Made by a program: the position numbers and the translations under genes. 64,000 nt of DNA from CBDDEC01 sp965198045 (GTDB lineage: Bacteria; Chloroflexota; Dehalococcoidia; UBA2979): positions 1-64,000 of the forward strand of contig CBDAOL010000006.1 in assembly GCA_965198045.1 (NCBI GenBank), given 5' to 3'. A model generated the notes under the pieces. That model saw only the letters and a list, made by a program, of their open reading frames with translations. It had not been told where the DNA came from and ran no database searches. Positions 8,122 through 17,281 of the stretch are shown piece by piece. Position 1 is the stretch's first letter. Each line of letters begins with the position of its first letter.

Positions 8122-8934
8122 ATGAACAACCTTAAGACGGCCGTGCTCATGGTCATGATCAGCGCGCTGCTGGTCGTGGTTGGTGGGCTGATCTTCGGGA
8201 TCGGCGGCGTCATCATCTTCACGGGCATCGCCCTGGCGATGAACATCGGGTCCTACTGGTTCTCGGCCGACATCGTGCTGAAGAGCTCGCACGCAGTCGA
8301 GATCGAACGTCGTGACGACCCGCACCTCTTCCAGATGATCGAGGAAGTAGCGGACCGCTCGGGCATGCCGATGCCGCGTGTCTACGTCATCAACTCGCCG
8401 CAGCCGAACGCCTTCGCCACCGGACGCAGTCCGAAGCACGCGGCCGTGGCTGTCACCACCGGCATCCGTCAATTGCTGACCGATCGGGAGCTCCGAGGCG
8501 TGCTCGGGCACGAGCTGGCGCACGTCGGCAACCGCGACATCCTGACCTCCTCGATCGTCGCGACCATGGCCTCGGCGATCTCGATGATCGGGTTCATCGG
8601 GCTGTTCTTCGGCGGGCGGCGCAACATGCTGGCCAGCCTGCTGGCCATCATCGTGGCGCCCCTCGTGGCGGGGATGATCCAGATGGGCATCTCCCGCGCG
8701 CGCGAGTACGAAGCCGACGCCGACGGCGCACGCATCGTGGGCGACCCGGAGGGGCTGGCCTCGGCGCTGGCCAAGCTCGAGGCGGGCGCGCGACGCGTGC
8801 CGATGGCGGTGCCTGAGTCGACGGCGCACCTCTTCATCGTCAACCCGTTCGCGGGCATCAAGACGAACAGCCTCTTCGCCACCCACCCGCCGATGGAGGA
8901 CCGCATCCGCCGGTTGCGGGAGATGAACTTCTAG
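8122..8934 (+). CDS. htpX: HtpX-like M48 membrane metalloprotease
   Basis: A 270-residue zinc metalloprotease of the M48B family, which degrades damaged membrane proteins. Two N-terminal transmembrane segments (about 8-26 and 28-47) precede the catalytic domain with His130-Glu131-x-x-His134 (GHELAHVGNRD); the third zinc ligand is expected in the REYEADADGARI stretch. Another hydrophobic pair lies between them (about 143-185). The C-terminus has the usual family tail THPPMEDRIRRLREM. The start follows a GAGGAG ribosome binding site. Length and layout match typical HtpX proteins. Confidence 0.93.
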   Translation: MNNLKTAVLMVMISALLVVVGGLIFGIGGVIIFTGIALAMNIGSYWFSADIVLKSSHAVEIERRDDPHLFQMIEEVADRSGMPMPRVYVINSPQPNAFATGRSPKHAAVAVTTGIRQLLTDRELRGVLGHELAHVGNRDILTSSIVATMASAISMIGFIGLFFGGRRNMLASLLAIIVAPLVAGMIQMGISRAREYEADADGARIVGDPEGLASALAKLEAGARRVPMAVPESTAHLFIVNPFAGIKTNSLFATHPPMEDRIRRLREMNF

Positions 8935-8988
8935 CCGCCCGCCAGACGCTGGTCGCCGTTAGCATCAGGGCTCCGGAAGGAGCCCTGA

Positions 8989-10525
8989 TTGATCCACGCA
9001 ACCGCAAACGATGTCTTACAAGTCACGTGGGATGACCCTGCGGACGCCGGCGTTACCTGGATGTGGGACGAGATGCAACTCGCCACGCCCGCTGACAGCG
9101 TTCGACCAGGACATGCGCGATGCTCTGTCGGAAGCCCGCGAGGGCCGGCTGATGGTGGTGCACGGCTACGGGTACTTCGCCGGACCGATGCCGCCCGTCC
9201 GCATCCCGGCTCCCGACGACCGCACGTGGTCCGAACTCTGGGAGCAGCTATACGAGGCGCAGGCCGACGCCGAGGTGAGATCGATCCTCGATCGGGAGTA
9301 CGCGAGCCTGAGCGACATCGCGATCGTGGAGCTGTTCGACGAGCTCTTCGCAACGTCGGCTCGGGCGCTACAGTTCACGCACTTCGAGGGGCGGCGTCCG
9401 GAGGAGGAGTTGGCCGAGTTCGCGGAGCAGCACCTCGGGGAGAACGGTCTGCGCTTCGCCGGAACCATGATGCAGGGGATGGAGAACGACACCCGGGCCG
9501 CCGGAGCGGCGCTGGATGCGCTCGGCGAGATCGCGCGGACGCACCCGGCGGTCGCCGCAGCAATCCGCGAGGGTCGGTTCGAGCAGCTCTCCGACGTCGC
9601 CGGCGGTGACGTGTTCGTGGACGCGTTCGACGCGCTCATCGACCGCTACGGCTGGCGAGCGGAGTCGTGGACGGACCTGCTGACGCCGACCTGGGCCGAG
9701 GACCCCTCCGTGCCGCTGGCGCGGGTGGTGCGCTACCTCGACGAGCCGCAGCACACGGCGCAGGCGGCACACTCACGCTCCGCGGAGGTCCGCCAGCGGG
9801 CGATCGACGATGCGCTCGCGCGACTCACGGACGCAGAGCAGCGCGCGACGTTCGAGAGGCTCGTCGAGGAGGCGTCGTGGGTGACGCGGACCCGCGAGGG
9901 GCGCGCGCGGTTGCAACTCATGGCCAGCGGCGTCCTGCGCAAGCCGCTCAGCGAGCTGGGACACCGCTGGACAGCGCGCGAACTCTTGAACGATGCGAAC
10001 GACGCCGTGATGCTGCACGTCGACGAGCTGCGCCGGCTGGCGCAAGGCGAACTGCCCGACGCTCGGGCGCTGGTCGCCAATCGACGCTCGCTGCTGGCGC
10101 GGCAGGAAGCGATGCACCCGCCGAGGATCCTCGGCGCGCCGCCCGATGCAGCGGAGGAGGCCGACCGCGAGCGCGCCTGGGGTACGGCGGTAGCCCCGAG
10201 CGACGGAGGGCTGAGCGGTACCGGGGCGAGCGGCGGCCAGGTGCGCGGTGTCGCGAGGGTGATCACCAGCCTGGCGGAAGGCGACCGGCTGACGCCCGGC
10301 GAGATCCTGGTCTGCCGGTCGACCGCGCCGCCGTGGACGCCGCTGCTGGCGGTCGCGGGCGCGGTGGTGACGAACATCGGTGGGGTGCTATCGCACTCAG
10401 CGATCGTGGCGCGGGAGTACGCGATCCCGGCGGTCGTCGGCGCGGCCGACGCGACCGAGTTGATCCCCGATGGCGTAGAAGTGACGGTCGACGGTGACGC
10501 TGGCCGGGTGACGATCCACGGATAG
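8989..10525 (+). CDS. PEP-utiliser mobile-domain protein, copy 1 (one frameshift)
   Basis: The last 100 or so residues form a PEP-utilising enzyme mobile (phosphohistidine swivelling) domain with the His motif GGVLSHSAIVAREYAIPAVVG. The long helical N-terminal part is shared with the paralogue at 46867-48468, but no ATP-grasp (PPDK-N) or PEP-binding barrel is present, so it cannot be a complete dikinase. The start is probably TTG 8989 after GGAAGGAG: the first 33 residues (VTWDDPADAG) match the paralogue's N-terminus (VVWDDPREEL) but sit in another frame, so one indel near 9085-9095 interrupts the gene. It may act as the phosphohistidine subunit of a split phosphotransferase, comparable to phenylphosphate synthase subunit 1; this is inference. 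Confidence 0.75.
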
Positions 10526-10533
10526 GCGACGCG

Positions 10534-10881
10534 TTACGCCGCTCGGCGTACGTCTTCTTCGTCGCTCGTGTCCCCGAACAGTGGCGTCACCTCGGCGGCG
10601 GCGCCGCGGAGGAGCAGCCAGCGGAGGCCGAGCGCGATCGTGAGGAAGGCGAGTGCCGCCACCGCGGCCGAGCCGCCCGAGGGCAGGCCGACGGCGTTCG
10701 CCGCTAGGCCGACCGGCGCTCCGATGAGGATGCCGGTGAACGCGCCGCCGAGGACGATCGAGAGCATGCGCCAGACACGCCCGGCAGCCGTCGTCCCAAA
10801 GACATCCGGCTGCGGCGTGTCGTCGGCCTCCGGAGAGGCTGCCCACGTTGGGGCCTCGCGGTCGTTGTCGACCCTGTGCAT
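10534..10881 (-). CDS. Small membrane protein with two transmembrane helices
   Basis: 115 residues. A charged, proline-containing N-terminus (about 40 residues) precedes two hydrophobic helices (about 39-68 and 70-93) and a short acidic tail. It converges on the PEP-utiliser mobile-domain gene with an 8-base gap and is divergent from the HD-domain gene. No known family is recognised. Confidence 0.6.
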   Translation of the reverse strand: MHRVDNDREAPTWAASPEADDTPQPDVFGTTAAGRVWRMLSIVLGGAFTGILIGAPVGLAANAVGLPSGGSAAVAALAFLTIALGLRWLLLRGAAAEVTPLFGDTSDEEDVRRAA

Positions 10882-10912
10882 AGGAACAACCTAACCATCG
10901 CGGTGCGCCGCC

Positions 10913-11584
10913 GTGATCGGGGAGCACCCTAAGATCGTCGGCAGCTGCGGTGCGCTCCGCAGTGCGCACAGGCGAGGTTTGGCCAGGTTGGACGAAGCAG
11001 AGCTCAAACGCCGCATGGACCTCGAGGTTCCGGAAGGGCTGGGCGCGCATATCGCGCGGGTAGTCTCGCTGGCGGACGACTACGCGCGCCGCTTCGACCT
11101 CGACGTCGCGCTGGTGCGCCTGATGGCGCAGGGACACGACCTGGTGCGGGCGCTGCCCGAGGAGGAGCTGCTGGCGCGCGCCGAGGTGCGGGCAGAGCGG
11201 GGGGAGCTGACGATCACCGAACTCGATCGGGAGCAGCCGGTGCTGCTGCACGGCCCCGTCGGGGCGCTGGAGCTGCGGGACCGCTTCGGCCTCGACGACC
11301 CGCGCTTCCTCCGCGCGGTGTGGTGGCACACGCCGGGGCACCCCGACTACGGCGACGAGGCGTGGGCGATGTTCGTGGCGGACAAGGTCGACCGGCGAAA
11401 GGTCGACCGCTGGCCGGTACTCGCCGAGGTGGCGGCGCTGGCCGAGTACGACTTACGTGAGGCAGCAGCGCACTACCTCGACCTGCAGGCGGCGAGGGCC
11501 GCCGCGGAGGGCTGGACGTTGCAGCCACAGGCCGAAACCACTCGCTCCGCGCTGCCAGATCCTCGGGCGCTGGAAGCGCTCTAG
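10913..11584 (+). CDS. HD-domain phosphohydrolase (YqeK-like)
   Basis: A 223-residue protein with an HD-type metal-binding fold: His46 in GAHIARVV, His75-Asp76 in MAQGHDLVRA, LLHGPVGA and WWHTPG follow in the order seen in YqeK-like enzymes, which symmetrically hydrolyse diadenosine tetraphosphate. The downstream ADKVDRRK stretch also fits. The start is uncertain: GTG 10913 gives the full length, but TTG 10988 or ATG 11018 would remove a poorly conserved N-terminus. No nadD gene is adjacent, unlike many yqeK loci. Confidence 0.7.
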   Translation: MIGEHPKIVGSCGALRSAHRRGLARLDEAELKRRMDLEVPEGLGAHIARVVSLADDYARRFDLDVALVRLMAQGHDLVRALPEEELLARAEVRAERGELTITELDREQPVLLHGPVGALELRDRFGLDDPRFLRAVWWHTPGHPDYGDEAWAMFVADKVDRRKVDRWPVLAEVAALAEYDLREAAAHYLDLQAARAAAEGWTLQPQAETTRSALPDPRALEAL

Positions 11585-11644
11585 CTCGATCCTGATCGCC
11601 CTTCCGCGCTATAGATCCCGATTCCGGCAAATCTCAAGTTCCGG

Positions 11645-11866
11645 GTGACGCTATCCCCTTGGCGTTGCAGACAGGGCTCGACCCCGCTGTTCCGCCGCGT
11701 CGCGCGCAAGCGGTTGATCCGCAGCGGCGCCTTTCGCGAACGCGACCGGCTGATCTTGCGCATCGCCGGCCACCACCTCGGCGCGCGCTTCGAGGGCCTG
11801 CGCCACGACATCAGCTGGGGCCCGATCTTCGACCGCGAGACGGGCGGGATGCTGCCGGTGCCTTGA
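11645..11866 (+). CDS. Hypothetical small basic protein
   Basis: A possible 73-residue protein from GTG 11645. The stretch RSGAFRERDRLILRIAGHHLGARFEGLRHDISWGP (split here by no stop) looks protein-like, with arginine-rich helix character, but no family is recognised and the start lacks a good ribosome binding site. It fills the gap between the HD gene and the ABC exporter operon; it may be noise. Confidence 0.3.
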   Translation: MTLSPWRCRQGSTPLFRRVARKRLIRSGAFRERDRLILRIAGHHLGARFEGLRHDISWGPIFDRETGGMLPVP

Positions 11867-11983
11867 CCTCCGCGGGTTCCCGGCCACGCGAGGTCTCGAA
11901 GGGTGTTCCGCGCGACTTCACCTTAACGTGAGGGTGTTTTAGACTTCGTAATTCCGACGGCATCGCTCACGGAAAGGGGCCGG

Positions 11984-13828
11984 ATGGGTCAGCGCACCAT
12001 GCCCATCCACCTGCGCCTCGTCGCGCGGGCACTCCCGTACAAGGGTCTTCTGCTGCTCGCGGTCTTCATCCTGACCGCGAGCAGCGTCCTGACGCTCGCC
12101 ACGCCGTGGCTGATCGGCTACGCGATCGAGACCGGCCTGGACATCAAGGGCGTCAATGACGCGGGCGAGTCGATCGTCGGCGGCAACATGGGCACGCTCC
12201 TGTTCGCGGTCGGGCTGATCATCGCCTCGGCGGTGGCCCGAGGCATCTTCGTGTACGCGCAGACGTACGTCAACGAACAGATCTCGCAGGCGATCGCTTA
12301 CGATTTCCGCAACGACATTTACGACCGTTTGCAGCGCCTCTCCTACGCCTACCACGACACGGCCGAGATCGGTCAGATCATGTCGAGGGCGACGCAGGAT
12401 GTCGAGGCTGTCCGCTTCTTCGTCAGCATGGGCGTGCTGCGATTCCTCTACATCATCGTGCTGGTGACAACGGCATACGGCCTGATGATCGGGACGAATC
12501 TGAAGGTCGGCCTGGTCGCCTTTGCCTTCGTCCCGCTGATCGCCATCCAGGCGTCTGTCACGTCGATGATGCTGCGCCCGATCTGGCTGCAGGTGCAGGA
12601 CCTGCAGGGACAGATGTCGAACGTCCTGCAGGAGAACCTGACGGGCCAACGCGTGGTCAAGGCGTTCTCGCGCGACGAGTTCGAGCAACAGAAGTTCGAC
12701 GAAAAGGTCGACGAACTCTTCGAGGGTTCCTACGCGACGGCCAAATTCCAGGCGTTTAACGACCCGTTCATGATGTCGATGTGGCTGCTGTCGAGCGCTG
12801 TCGTTTTCTGGGTCGGCGTGCAGGAAGTCCAGGCCGGCAACATGAACCCTGGGCAGCTCGTCACGTTCCAGCTCTACCTCACGCTGATGCAGGTGCCGGT
12901 CCGATCGATCGGCTTCATCGTCAACATGTTCGCCCGCGCGCACTCCTCCGGATCGCGCATCTTCGAGATCGTCGACGCCGAGTCGGCGGTGCAGGAGAAG
13001 CCCGAAGCGGCCGCGATCCCTGAGGGCGGTCGAGGCGCCGTGCGCTTCGAGCACGTTTCGTTCGGGTACGACTCGCTGTCACCCGTGCTGCACAACCTCG
13101 ACATCGAAGCCCAGCCCGGACAGACCGTGGCGCTGCTGGGGCCGACCGGCTCCGGCAAGTCAACGGTCGTCAACCTGCTGCCCCGCTTCTACGACGTGAC
13201 CGAGGGCGCGATCACCATCGACGGCCAGGACGTGCGCGACGTGACGCTCGATTCGCTGCGTGCCGCGATCGGCACGGTGCAGCAGGATGTCTTCCTGTTC
13301 CACGCGAGCATCCGTTACAACATCGCCTACGGTCGCCCGGATGCCACCGAGGAGCAGATCGAGACCGCGGCGAAGGCCGCGATGATCCACGACTACATCG
13401 TCTCCCAGCCCGATGGCTATGACACCTGGGTCGGCGAACGTGGCACGACGCTCTCCGGTGGCCAGCGACAGCGCGTCGCGATCGCGCGCACGCTGCTGCT
13501 CGACCCGCGAGTGCTCATCTTCGACGACTCGACCGCGGCCGTGGACATGCGCACGGAGCACCTGATCCAGCAGGCGTTGCGGAACCTGATGGAGGGCCGC
13601 ACCACCTTCGTCATCGCGCAGCGTCTGCGCACGGTGAAGGAGGCCGACCAGATCCTCGTTATGCGCGGCGGCGAGATCGTCGAACGCGGGACGCACGAGG
13701 AGCTGTTGGAGCGTGGCGGCTTCTACCGTGATATCTATGACCTCGAGCTGCGCGACCAGGAGGAGGCGGCTTCCAGCATGCCTGCTAGTGGCGACGCGAA
13801 CGGCGACAGTCAGGACAGAGACGCCTAG
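11984..13828 (+). CDS. ABC exporter half-transporter with degenerate ATP site (subunit 1)
   Basis: 614 residues: an ABC type I exporter transmembrane domain (six helices, about 20-330) and a nucleotide-binding domain. Walker A is GPTGSGKS at 386-393 and the signature LSGGQ is intact. Walker B reads LIFDDSTAAVD, with aspartate (Asp515) where the catalytic glutamate should be, and the H-loop reads IAQRLRT, with Gln546 for histidine. These substitutions mark the degenerate ATP site of heterodimeric exporters such as TM287/288 or BmrCD. The partner gene follows immediately and has the complementary canonical motifs. Start ATG 11984 follows AAAGGGG. Confidence 0.93.
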   Translation: MGQRTMPIHLRLVARALPYKGLLLLAVFILTASSVLTLATPWLIGYAIETGLDIKGVNDAGESIVGGNMGTLLFAVGLIIASAVARGIFVYAQTYVNEQISQAIAYDFRNDIYDRLQRLSYAYHDTAEIGQIMSRATQDVEAVRFFVSMGVLRFLYIIVLVTTAYGLMIGTNLKVGLVAFAFVPLIAIQASVTSMMLRPIWLQVQDLQGQMSNVLQENLTGQRVVKAFSRDEFEQQKFDEKVDELFEGSYATAKFQAFNDPFMMSMWLLSSAVVFWVGVQEVQAGNMNPGQLVTFQLYLTLMQVPVRSIGFIVNMFARAHSSGSRIFEIVDAESAVQEKPEAAAIPEGGRGAVRFEHVSFGYDSLSPVLHNLDIEAQPGQTVALLGPTGSGKSTVVNLLPRFYDVTEGAITIDGQDVRDVTLDSLRAAIGTVQQDVFLFHASIRYNIAYGRPDATEEQIETAAKAAMIHDYIVSQPDGYDTWVGERGTTLSGGQRQRVAIARTLLLDPRVLIFDDSTAAVDMRTEHLIQQALRNLMEGRTTFVIAQRLRTVKEADQILVMRGGEIVERGTHEELLERGGFYRDIYDLELRDQEEAASSMPASGDANGDSQDRDA

Positions 13829-15724
13829 ATGGCGTACTGGGGCGGCGGCGGACCGGCCGGATGGAGCGGCGGCGATGGCCGCGGCCGCGGCCGTGGCGGC
13901 GGATTCAGCCGCGCCGATGGCTGGGACTACGAAGAGCTGGGCAAGGTCTACGACCCCACGCTCGTAGCCCGTCTCTTCCCGTTCATGGCGCCATTCAAGT
14001 GGCGACTGATCGTCGCGCTGATCTCGATGATCGCCTTCTCGCTCACCTCGTACCTCCAGCCGGCGATCATGGCCTGGGGGCTCGGCCGCATCGTTGACGG
14101 TGTGATCGCGGGCGAGGATGTCTCTGATGATGTCGAGACGTTCGGGATGGTCCTGGTCGCTCTGGCACTCGCTTCGTTCGTCGCCGGGTTCGTCCAGCGA
14201 CGGATGACGGGTTATGTCGGACACGGCATCCTGCGCGGGCTGCGGAGCGACATGTTCCGCCACCTCAACAAGCTGTCACTGCGCTTCTACGACAACGAAG
14301 AGGTCGGGCGCGTGATGTCGCGCGTCACCTCGGACGTGGTCACGCTGCAGGAGTTGATGACGACCGGCTTCTTGAACGTGCTGGCCGACATCATCGGCCT
14401 GGTGATCATCGTGGTGCTGATGTTCCTCATCGACGCCCAGCTGGCGGTCGTTTCGCTGGCGGTGATCCCGGTGCTGATCATCTTCATGGCCGTCTGGCAG
14501 GGCTATGCGGCCCAGGCGTTCATCCGCGTCCGCCAGGCGATCGCCGTCGTCAACGCGAATATCAACGAGAACGTCTCCGGCGTCCGCGTGGTGCAATCGC
14601 TTGGACGCGAGGAGAAGAACCTCGAGGAGTTCAACCGCCTGAACGACGCCAACCGTGCGATGAACCTGAGCGCGGCACGACTGCAGGCGTCGGTCATGCC
14701 GGTCGTCGAGATCCTGTCAGCCGTGGCCTCGGCGCTGGTGTTGATCGTGATCGGGATCCGCGTCTTCAACGGCTCGCTCTCGCCCGGCGAGGCATCGACG
14801 TTCGCCCTCGCGTTCCTGCTGTACATCCAACGGTTCTTCAACCCGGTCCGCGACATCGTGCTGCAGTACACCCAGCTCCAGCGCGCCATGGCGGGCGCCC
14901 ACCGCATCTTCGAGGTGCTCGACACGGAGCCCGAGATCGTGGACGCCGAGGACGCCGTGGAGCTCCAGGACGTCGAGGGCGGCGTCGACTTCAACCACGT
15001 CAAGTTCAGCTACATCGAAGGCGTGCCGGTCCTGAAGGACTTCGACCTGCACGTCAAGCCGGGCGAGACGATCGCCCTCGTCGGCCACACCGGCGCAGGG
15101 AAGACCTCGGTGACGGCGCTGATCAACCGCTCGTACGACATCCAGGACGGCTCGATCGAGATCGACGGGATCGACCTGCTGCAGATCAAGCGCGCCTCGC
15201 TGACGCGGCGCATGAGCGTCGTGCTGCAGGAGCCGTACCTCTTCTCCGGCTCGATCGCGGACAACATTCGCTACGGAAAGCTCGACGCGACCGACGGGGA
15301 CATCGTGAGGGCGGCCACCGCGGTCGGCGCCAACGAGTTCGTCGACGACCTGCCGGCTGGCTACGACACCGTCCTGCACGAGCGCGGCCAGAACCTGAGC
15401 GTGGGCCAGCGGCAGCTGATCTCGTTCGCGCGCGCCATCATCGCCGACCCGCGGATCCTGATCCTCGACGAGGCGACCGCGAAGGTGGACACGCGGACCG
15501 AGCGCATCATCCAGGAGGCGCTCTCGACGCTGCTCCAGGGCCGCACGTCGTTCGTGATCGCCCACCGCCTGTCGACGATCCGCAGCGCCGACCGCATCGT
15601 CGTCATGGCGGACGGCGAGATCGCGGAGATCGGCGATCACGATGAGCTGATGGAAGTCGACGGCATCTACGCCGACTTCTACCGCATGACCTTCACCGGC
15701 ATCGACGAGGGCGTCTCCTTCTAA
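13829..15724 (+). CDS. ABC exporter half-transporter with canonical ATP site (subunit 2)
   Basis: 631 residues; the ATG directly follows the upstream stop codon, so the two subunits are translationally coupled. A Gly/Arg-rich N-terminal tail of about 30 residues precedes the transmembrane domain. The nucleotide-binding domain has Walker A GHTGAGKT (419-426), Walker B LILDEATAKVD with the catalytic glutamate, and H-loop IAHRLST. Its signature motif reads LSVGQ instead of LSGGQ. This deviation completes the degenerate site formed with subunit 1, so only one of the two composite sites should hydrolyse ATP efficiently. Substrate is unknown; multidrug or lipid export is typical. Confidence 0.93.
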   Translation: MAYWGGGGPAGWSGGDGRGRGRGGGFSRADGWDYEELGKVYDPTLVARLFPFMAPFKWRLIVALISMIAFSLTSYLQPAIMAWGLGRIVDGVIAGEDVSDDVETFGMVLVALALASFVAGFVQRRMTGYVGHGILRGLRSDMFRHLNKLSLRFYDNEEVGRVMSRVTSDVVTLQELMTTGFLNVLADIIGLVIIVVLMFLIDAQLAVVSLAVIPVLIIFMAVWQGYAAQAFIRVRQAIAVVNANINENVSGVRVVQSLGREEKNLEEFNRLNDANRAMNLSAARLQASVMPVVEILSAVASALVLIVIGIRVFNGSLSPGEASTFALAFLLYIQRFFNPVRDIVLQYTQLQRAMAGAHRIFEVLDTEPEIVDAEDAVELQDVEGGVDFNHVKFSYIEGVPVLKDFDLHVKPGETIALVGHTGAGKTSVTALINRSYDIQDGSIEIDGIDLLQIKRASLTRRMSVVLQEPYLFSGSIADNIRYGKLDATDGDIVRAATAVGANEFVDDLPAGYDTVLHERGQNLSVGQRQLISFARAIIADPRILILDEATAKVDTRTERIIQEALSTLLQGRTSFVIAHRLSTIRSADRIVVMADGEIAEIGDHDELMEVDGIYADFYRMTFTGIDEGVSF

Positions 15725-15798
15725 CGTCGGCCCGATGTCGCCGGTCCTAACGGCCATCCGCGCGCGCACCTCGAAGATTCGCGGTAGGCTGCGTCGCC

Positions 15799-16266
15799 AT
15801 GGCAACGAACGAGGATCCCCCGAGCGGCGCGACGCCCGACGCGGCGGAACGCGAACGGCTGCTTGCGCTGATCGACGCCGGCGCTGTCGCCTACTGGACC
15901 ACGCTCGGCATCACCATCGAGGATGTCGCGCCGGGCGCGGTCACGCTCCGTCTCGCCATGCGCGACGAGCTCGGCACGCGGCGGCCGGACGTGATGCACG
16001 GCGGCGCCATCGCCTCGCTGGTCGACGCAGCGGCGGGAGCCGCGACTGCCACTACCCGGCGTGAGGACGACGACACGTGGGCCGGCCAGGCCACGACCGA
16101 CCTCAACGTCAGCTTCCTCAACGCCGCCACCGGGGACGTGCTCGCCCGCTCGCGCGTGCTGCGCGGCAGCCGTTCGCTCGTCTTCGTCGAGGTGGCCGTC
16201 GAGGACCTCGAGGGCACGCCGATCGCCGCCGGTCGCGCCACGTACACGGTGCTCCGCCGCCGGTGA
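15799..16266 (+). CDS. PaaI-like hotdog thioesterase
   Basis: 155 residues with the hotdog-fold thioesterase signature VMHGGAIASLVDAAAGAAT around 71-90, where the HGG loop and the following acidic residue form the active site of PaaI/YbgC-like acyl-CoA thioesterases. The later segment TTDLNVSFLNAATGDVLARS matches the second half of the fold. The stop codon overlaps the GTG start of the next gene (GTGA), indicating an operon. Substrate is not evident. Confidence 0.85.
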   Translation: MATNEDPPSGATPDAAERERLLALIDAGAVAYWTTLGITIEDVAPGAVTLRLAMRDELGTRRPDVMHGGAIASLVDAAAGAATATTRREDDDTWAGQATTDLNVSFLNAATGDVLARSRVLRGSRSLVFVEVAVEDLEGTPIAAGRATYTVLRRR

Positions 16267-16898
16267 GCGAGGCGCACGAGGCGGCCTCACCCGACCCTGG
16301 CGCGCTGCGTCGCGTGATGGTGATTGGCAACTCGGGCTCGGGGAAGTCGCAGTTCGGCCGACGGCTCGCCGAGGTGCTCGACCTGCCGCTGACCGACCTC
16401 GACGACGAGCACTGGCAGGCCGGGTGGGTCGAGCCGCCGGAGGAGTGGTGGCGCGAACGTCAGCGCGAGCTGGTCGCCGAGGAGCGCTGGGTCCTCGAGG
16501 GCAACTACTCCAGCACGATCGACATCCGAGGACCGCGCGCCGACCTCGTGGTGCTGTTTGACCTGCCGCGCTGGCTCTGTGCGTGGCGGGTGATCGTGCG
16601 TTTCTTCAAGATTCGCTTTGGCCGCCAGATCTGGCGGCTGCCGCGCAACTGCCAGGCCGCCCCCGACTGGGAGCCGCTGCGCGACTTCCCGGCGTTCCTG
16701 CTCTACATCTGGCGCTTCCCGAAGCGCAGCCTGCCGCCTACCTACGATCGCCTCGCCGAGGCCGGCGTCGAGCGCCTCGTCGTCCTGCGCTCCACCGGTG
16801 ACACTCGCGCCCTCGACGCCGCGCTGACCTCGACGTCCCGACCGTCCGAGGCGCTCCGCGCCCACGAGGAGCCGCTCGCGAACGCGATGGCGGGCTAG
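16263..16898 (+). CDS. P-loop kinase of the adenylate kinase/FlaR-like group
   Basis: 211 residues starting at GTG 16263, which overlaps the thioesterase stop. A Walker A motif GNSGSGKSQF lies near residues 22-31, followed by PLTDLDDEHWQAGW, the usual lid-entry pattern of 'topology modulation' adenylate kinase-like proteins, and ADLVVLFDLPRWLCAWRV. The phosphate acceptor is unknown in this family. It ends tail-to-tail with ridA with a 4-base overlap. Confidence 0.75.
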   Translation: MSEAHEAASPDPGALRRVMVIGNSGSGKSQFGRRLAEVLDLPLTDLDDEHWQAGWVEPPEEWWRERQRELVAEERWVLEGNYSSTIDIRGPRADLVVLFDLPRWLCAWRVIVRFFKIRFGRQIWRLPRNCQAAPDWEPLRDFPAFLLYIWRFPKRSLPPTYDRLAEAGVERLVVLRSTGDTRALDAALTSTSRPSEALRAHEEPLANAMAG

Positions 16899-17281
16899 CC
16901 CTCGATCACGGCCTCGACCTCGATCTCGACGAGGTGCTCGGGGAGCATGAGGCGCGCGACCTGGACCATCGTCATGGCGGGGCGGACAGGGGCGAAGCGT
17001 GCGCCGAGGGCGGCCGCGACCTCCTCCCAGTCGCGGTCGATGTTGATGACGTAGCTCCGCGCGACGACCACGTCCTCCACGGTCGCGCCCAGTTCCTCGA
17101 GGGCGCTGGCGATGGTGTCGAGGGCGCGCGCGGCCTGAAGGCCGGCGCCGTTGGGGACGCTGCCGTCGGGCCGGGTGCCGGTCGTGCCGCTCACCCAGAT
17201 GCGTTCGCCGCTGCGGATGGCACGCGCGTAGCCGACGCGTTCCTCCCACGGGCCGCCGCTCGAGACGCGCTGTCGGGTCAC
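16895..17281 (-). CDS. RidA/YjgF/UK114 family protein
   Basis: 128 residues matching the Rid superfamily: GYARAIRSGERIWVSGTTG, then the ARALDTIASALEELGAT helix and a C-terminal LMLPEHLVEIEVEAV strand. RidA enzymes deaminate reactive enamine/imine intermediates, but the catalytic arginine of true RidA (in a conserved RxxxxxxLP context) is not clearly placed here, so it may be another Rid subgroup. Its ATG overlaps the ruvB stop (ATGA), so the two are co-transcribed from the ruvB promoter. Confidence 0.85.
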   Translation of the reverse strand: MTRQRVSSGGPWEERVGYARAIRSGERIWVSGTTGTRPDGSVPNGAGLQAARALDTIASALEELGATVEDVVVARSYVINIDRDWEEVAAALGARFAPVRPAMTMVQVARLMLPEHLVEIEVEAVIEG

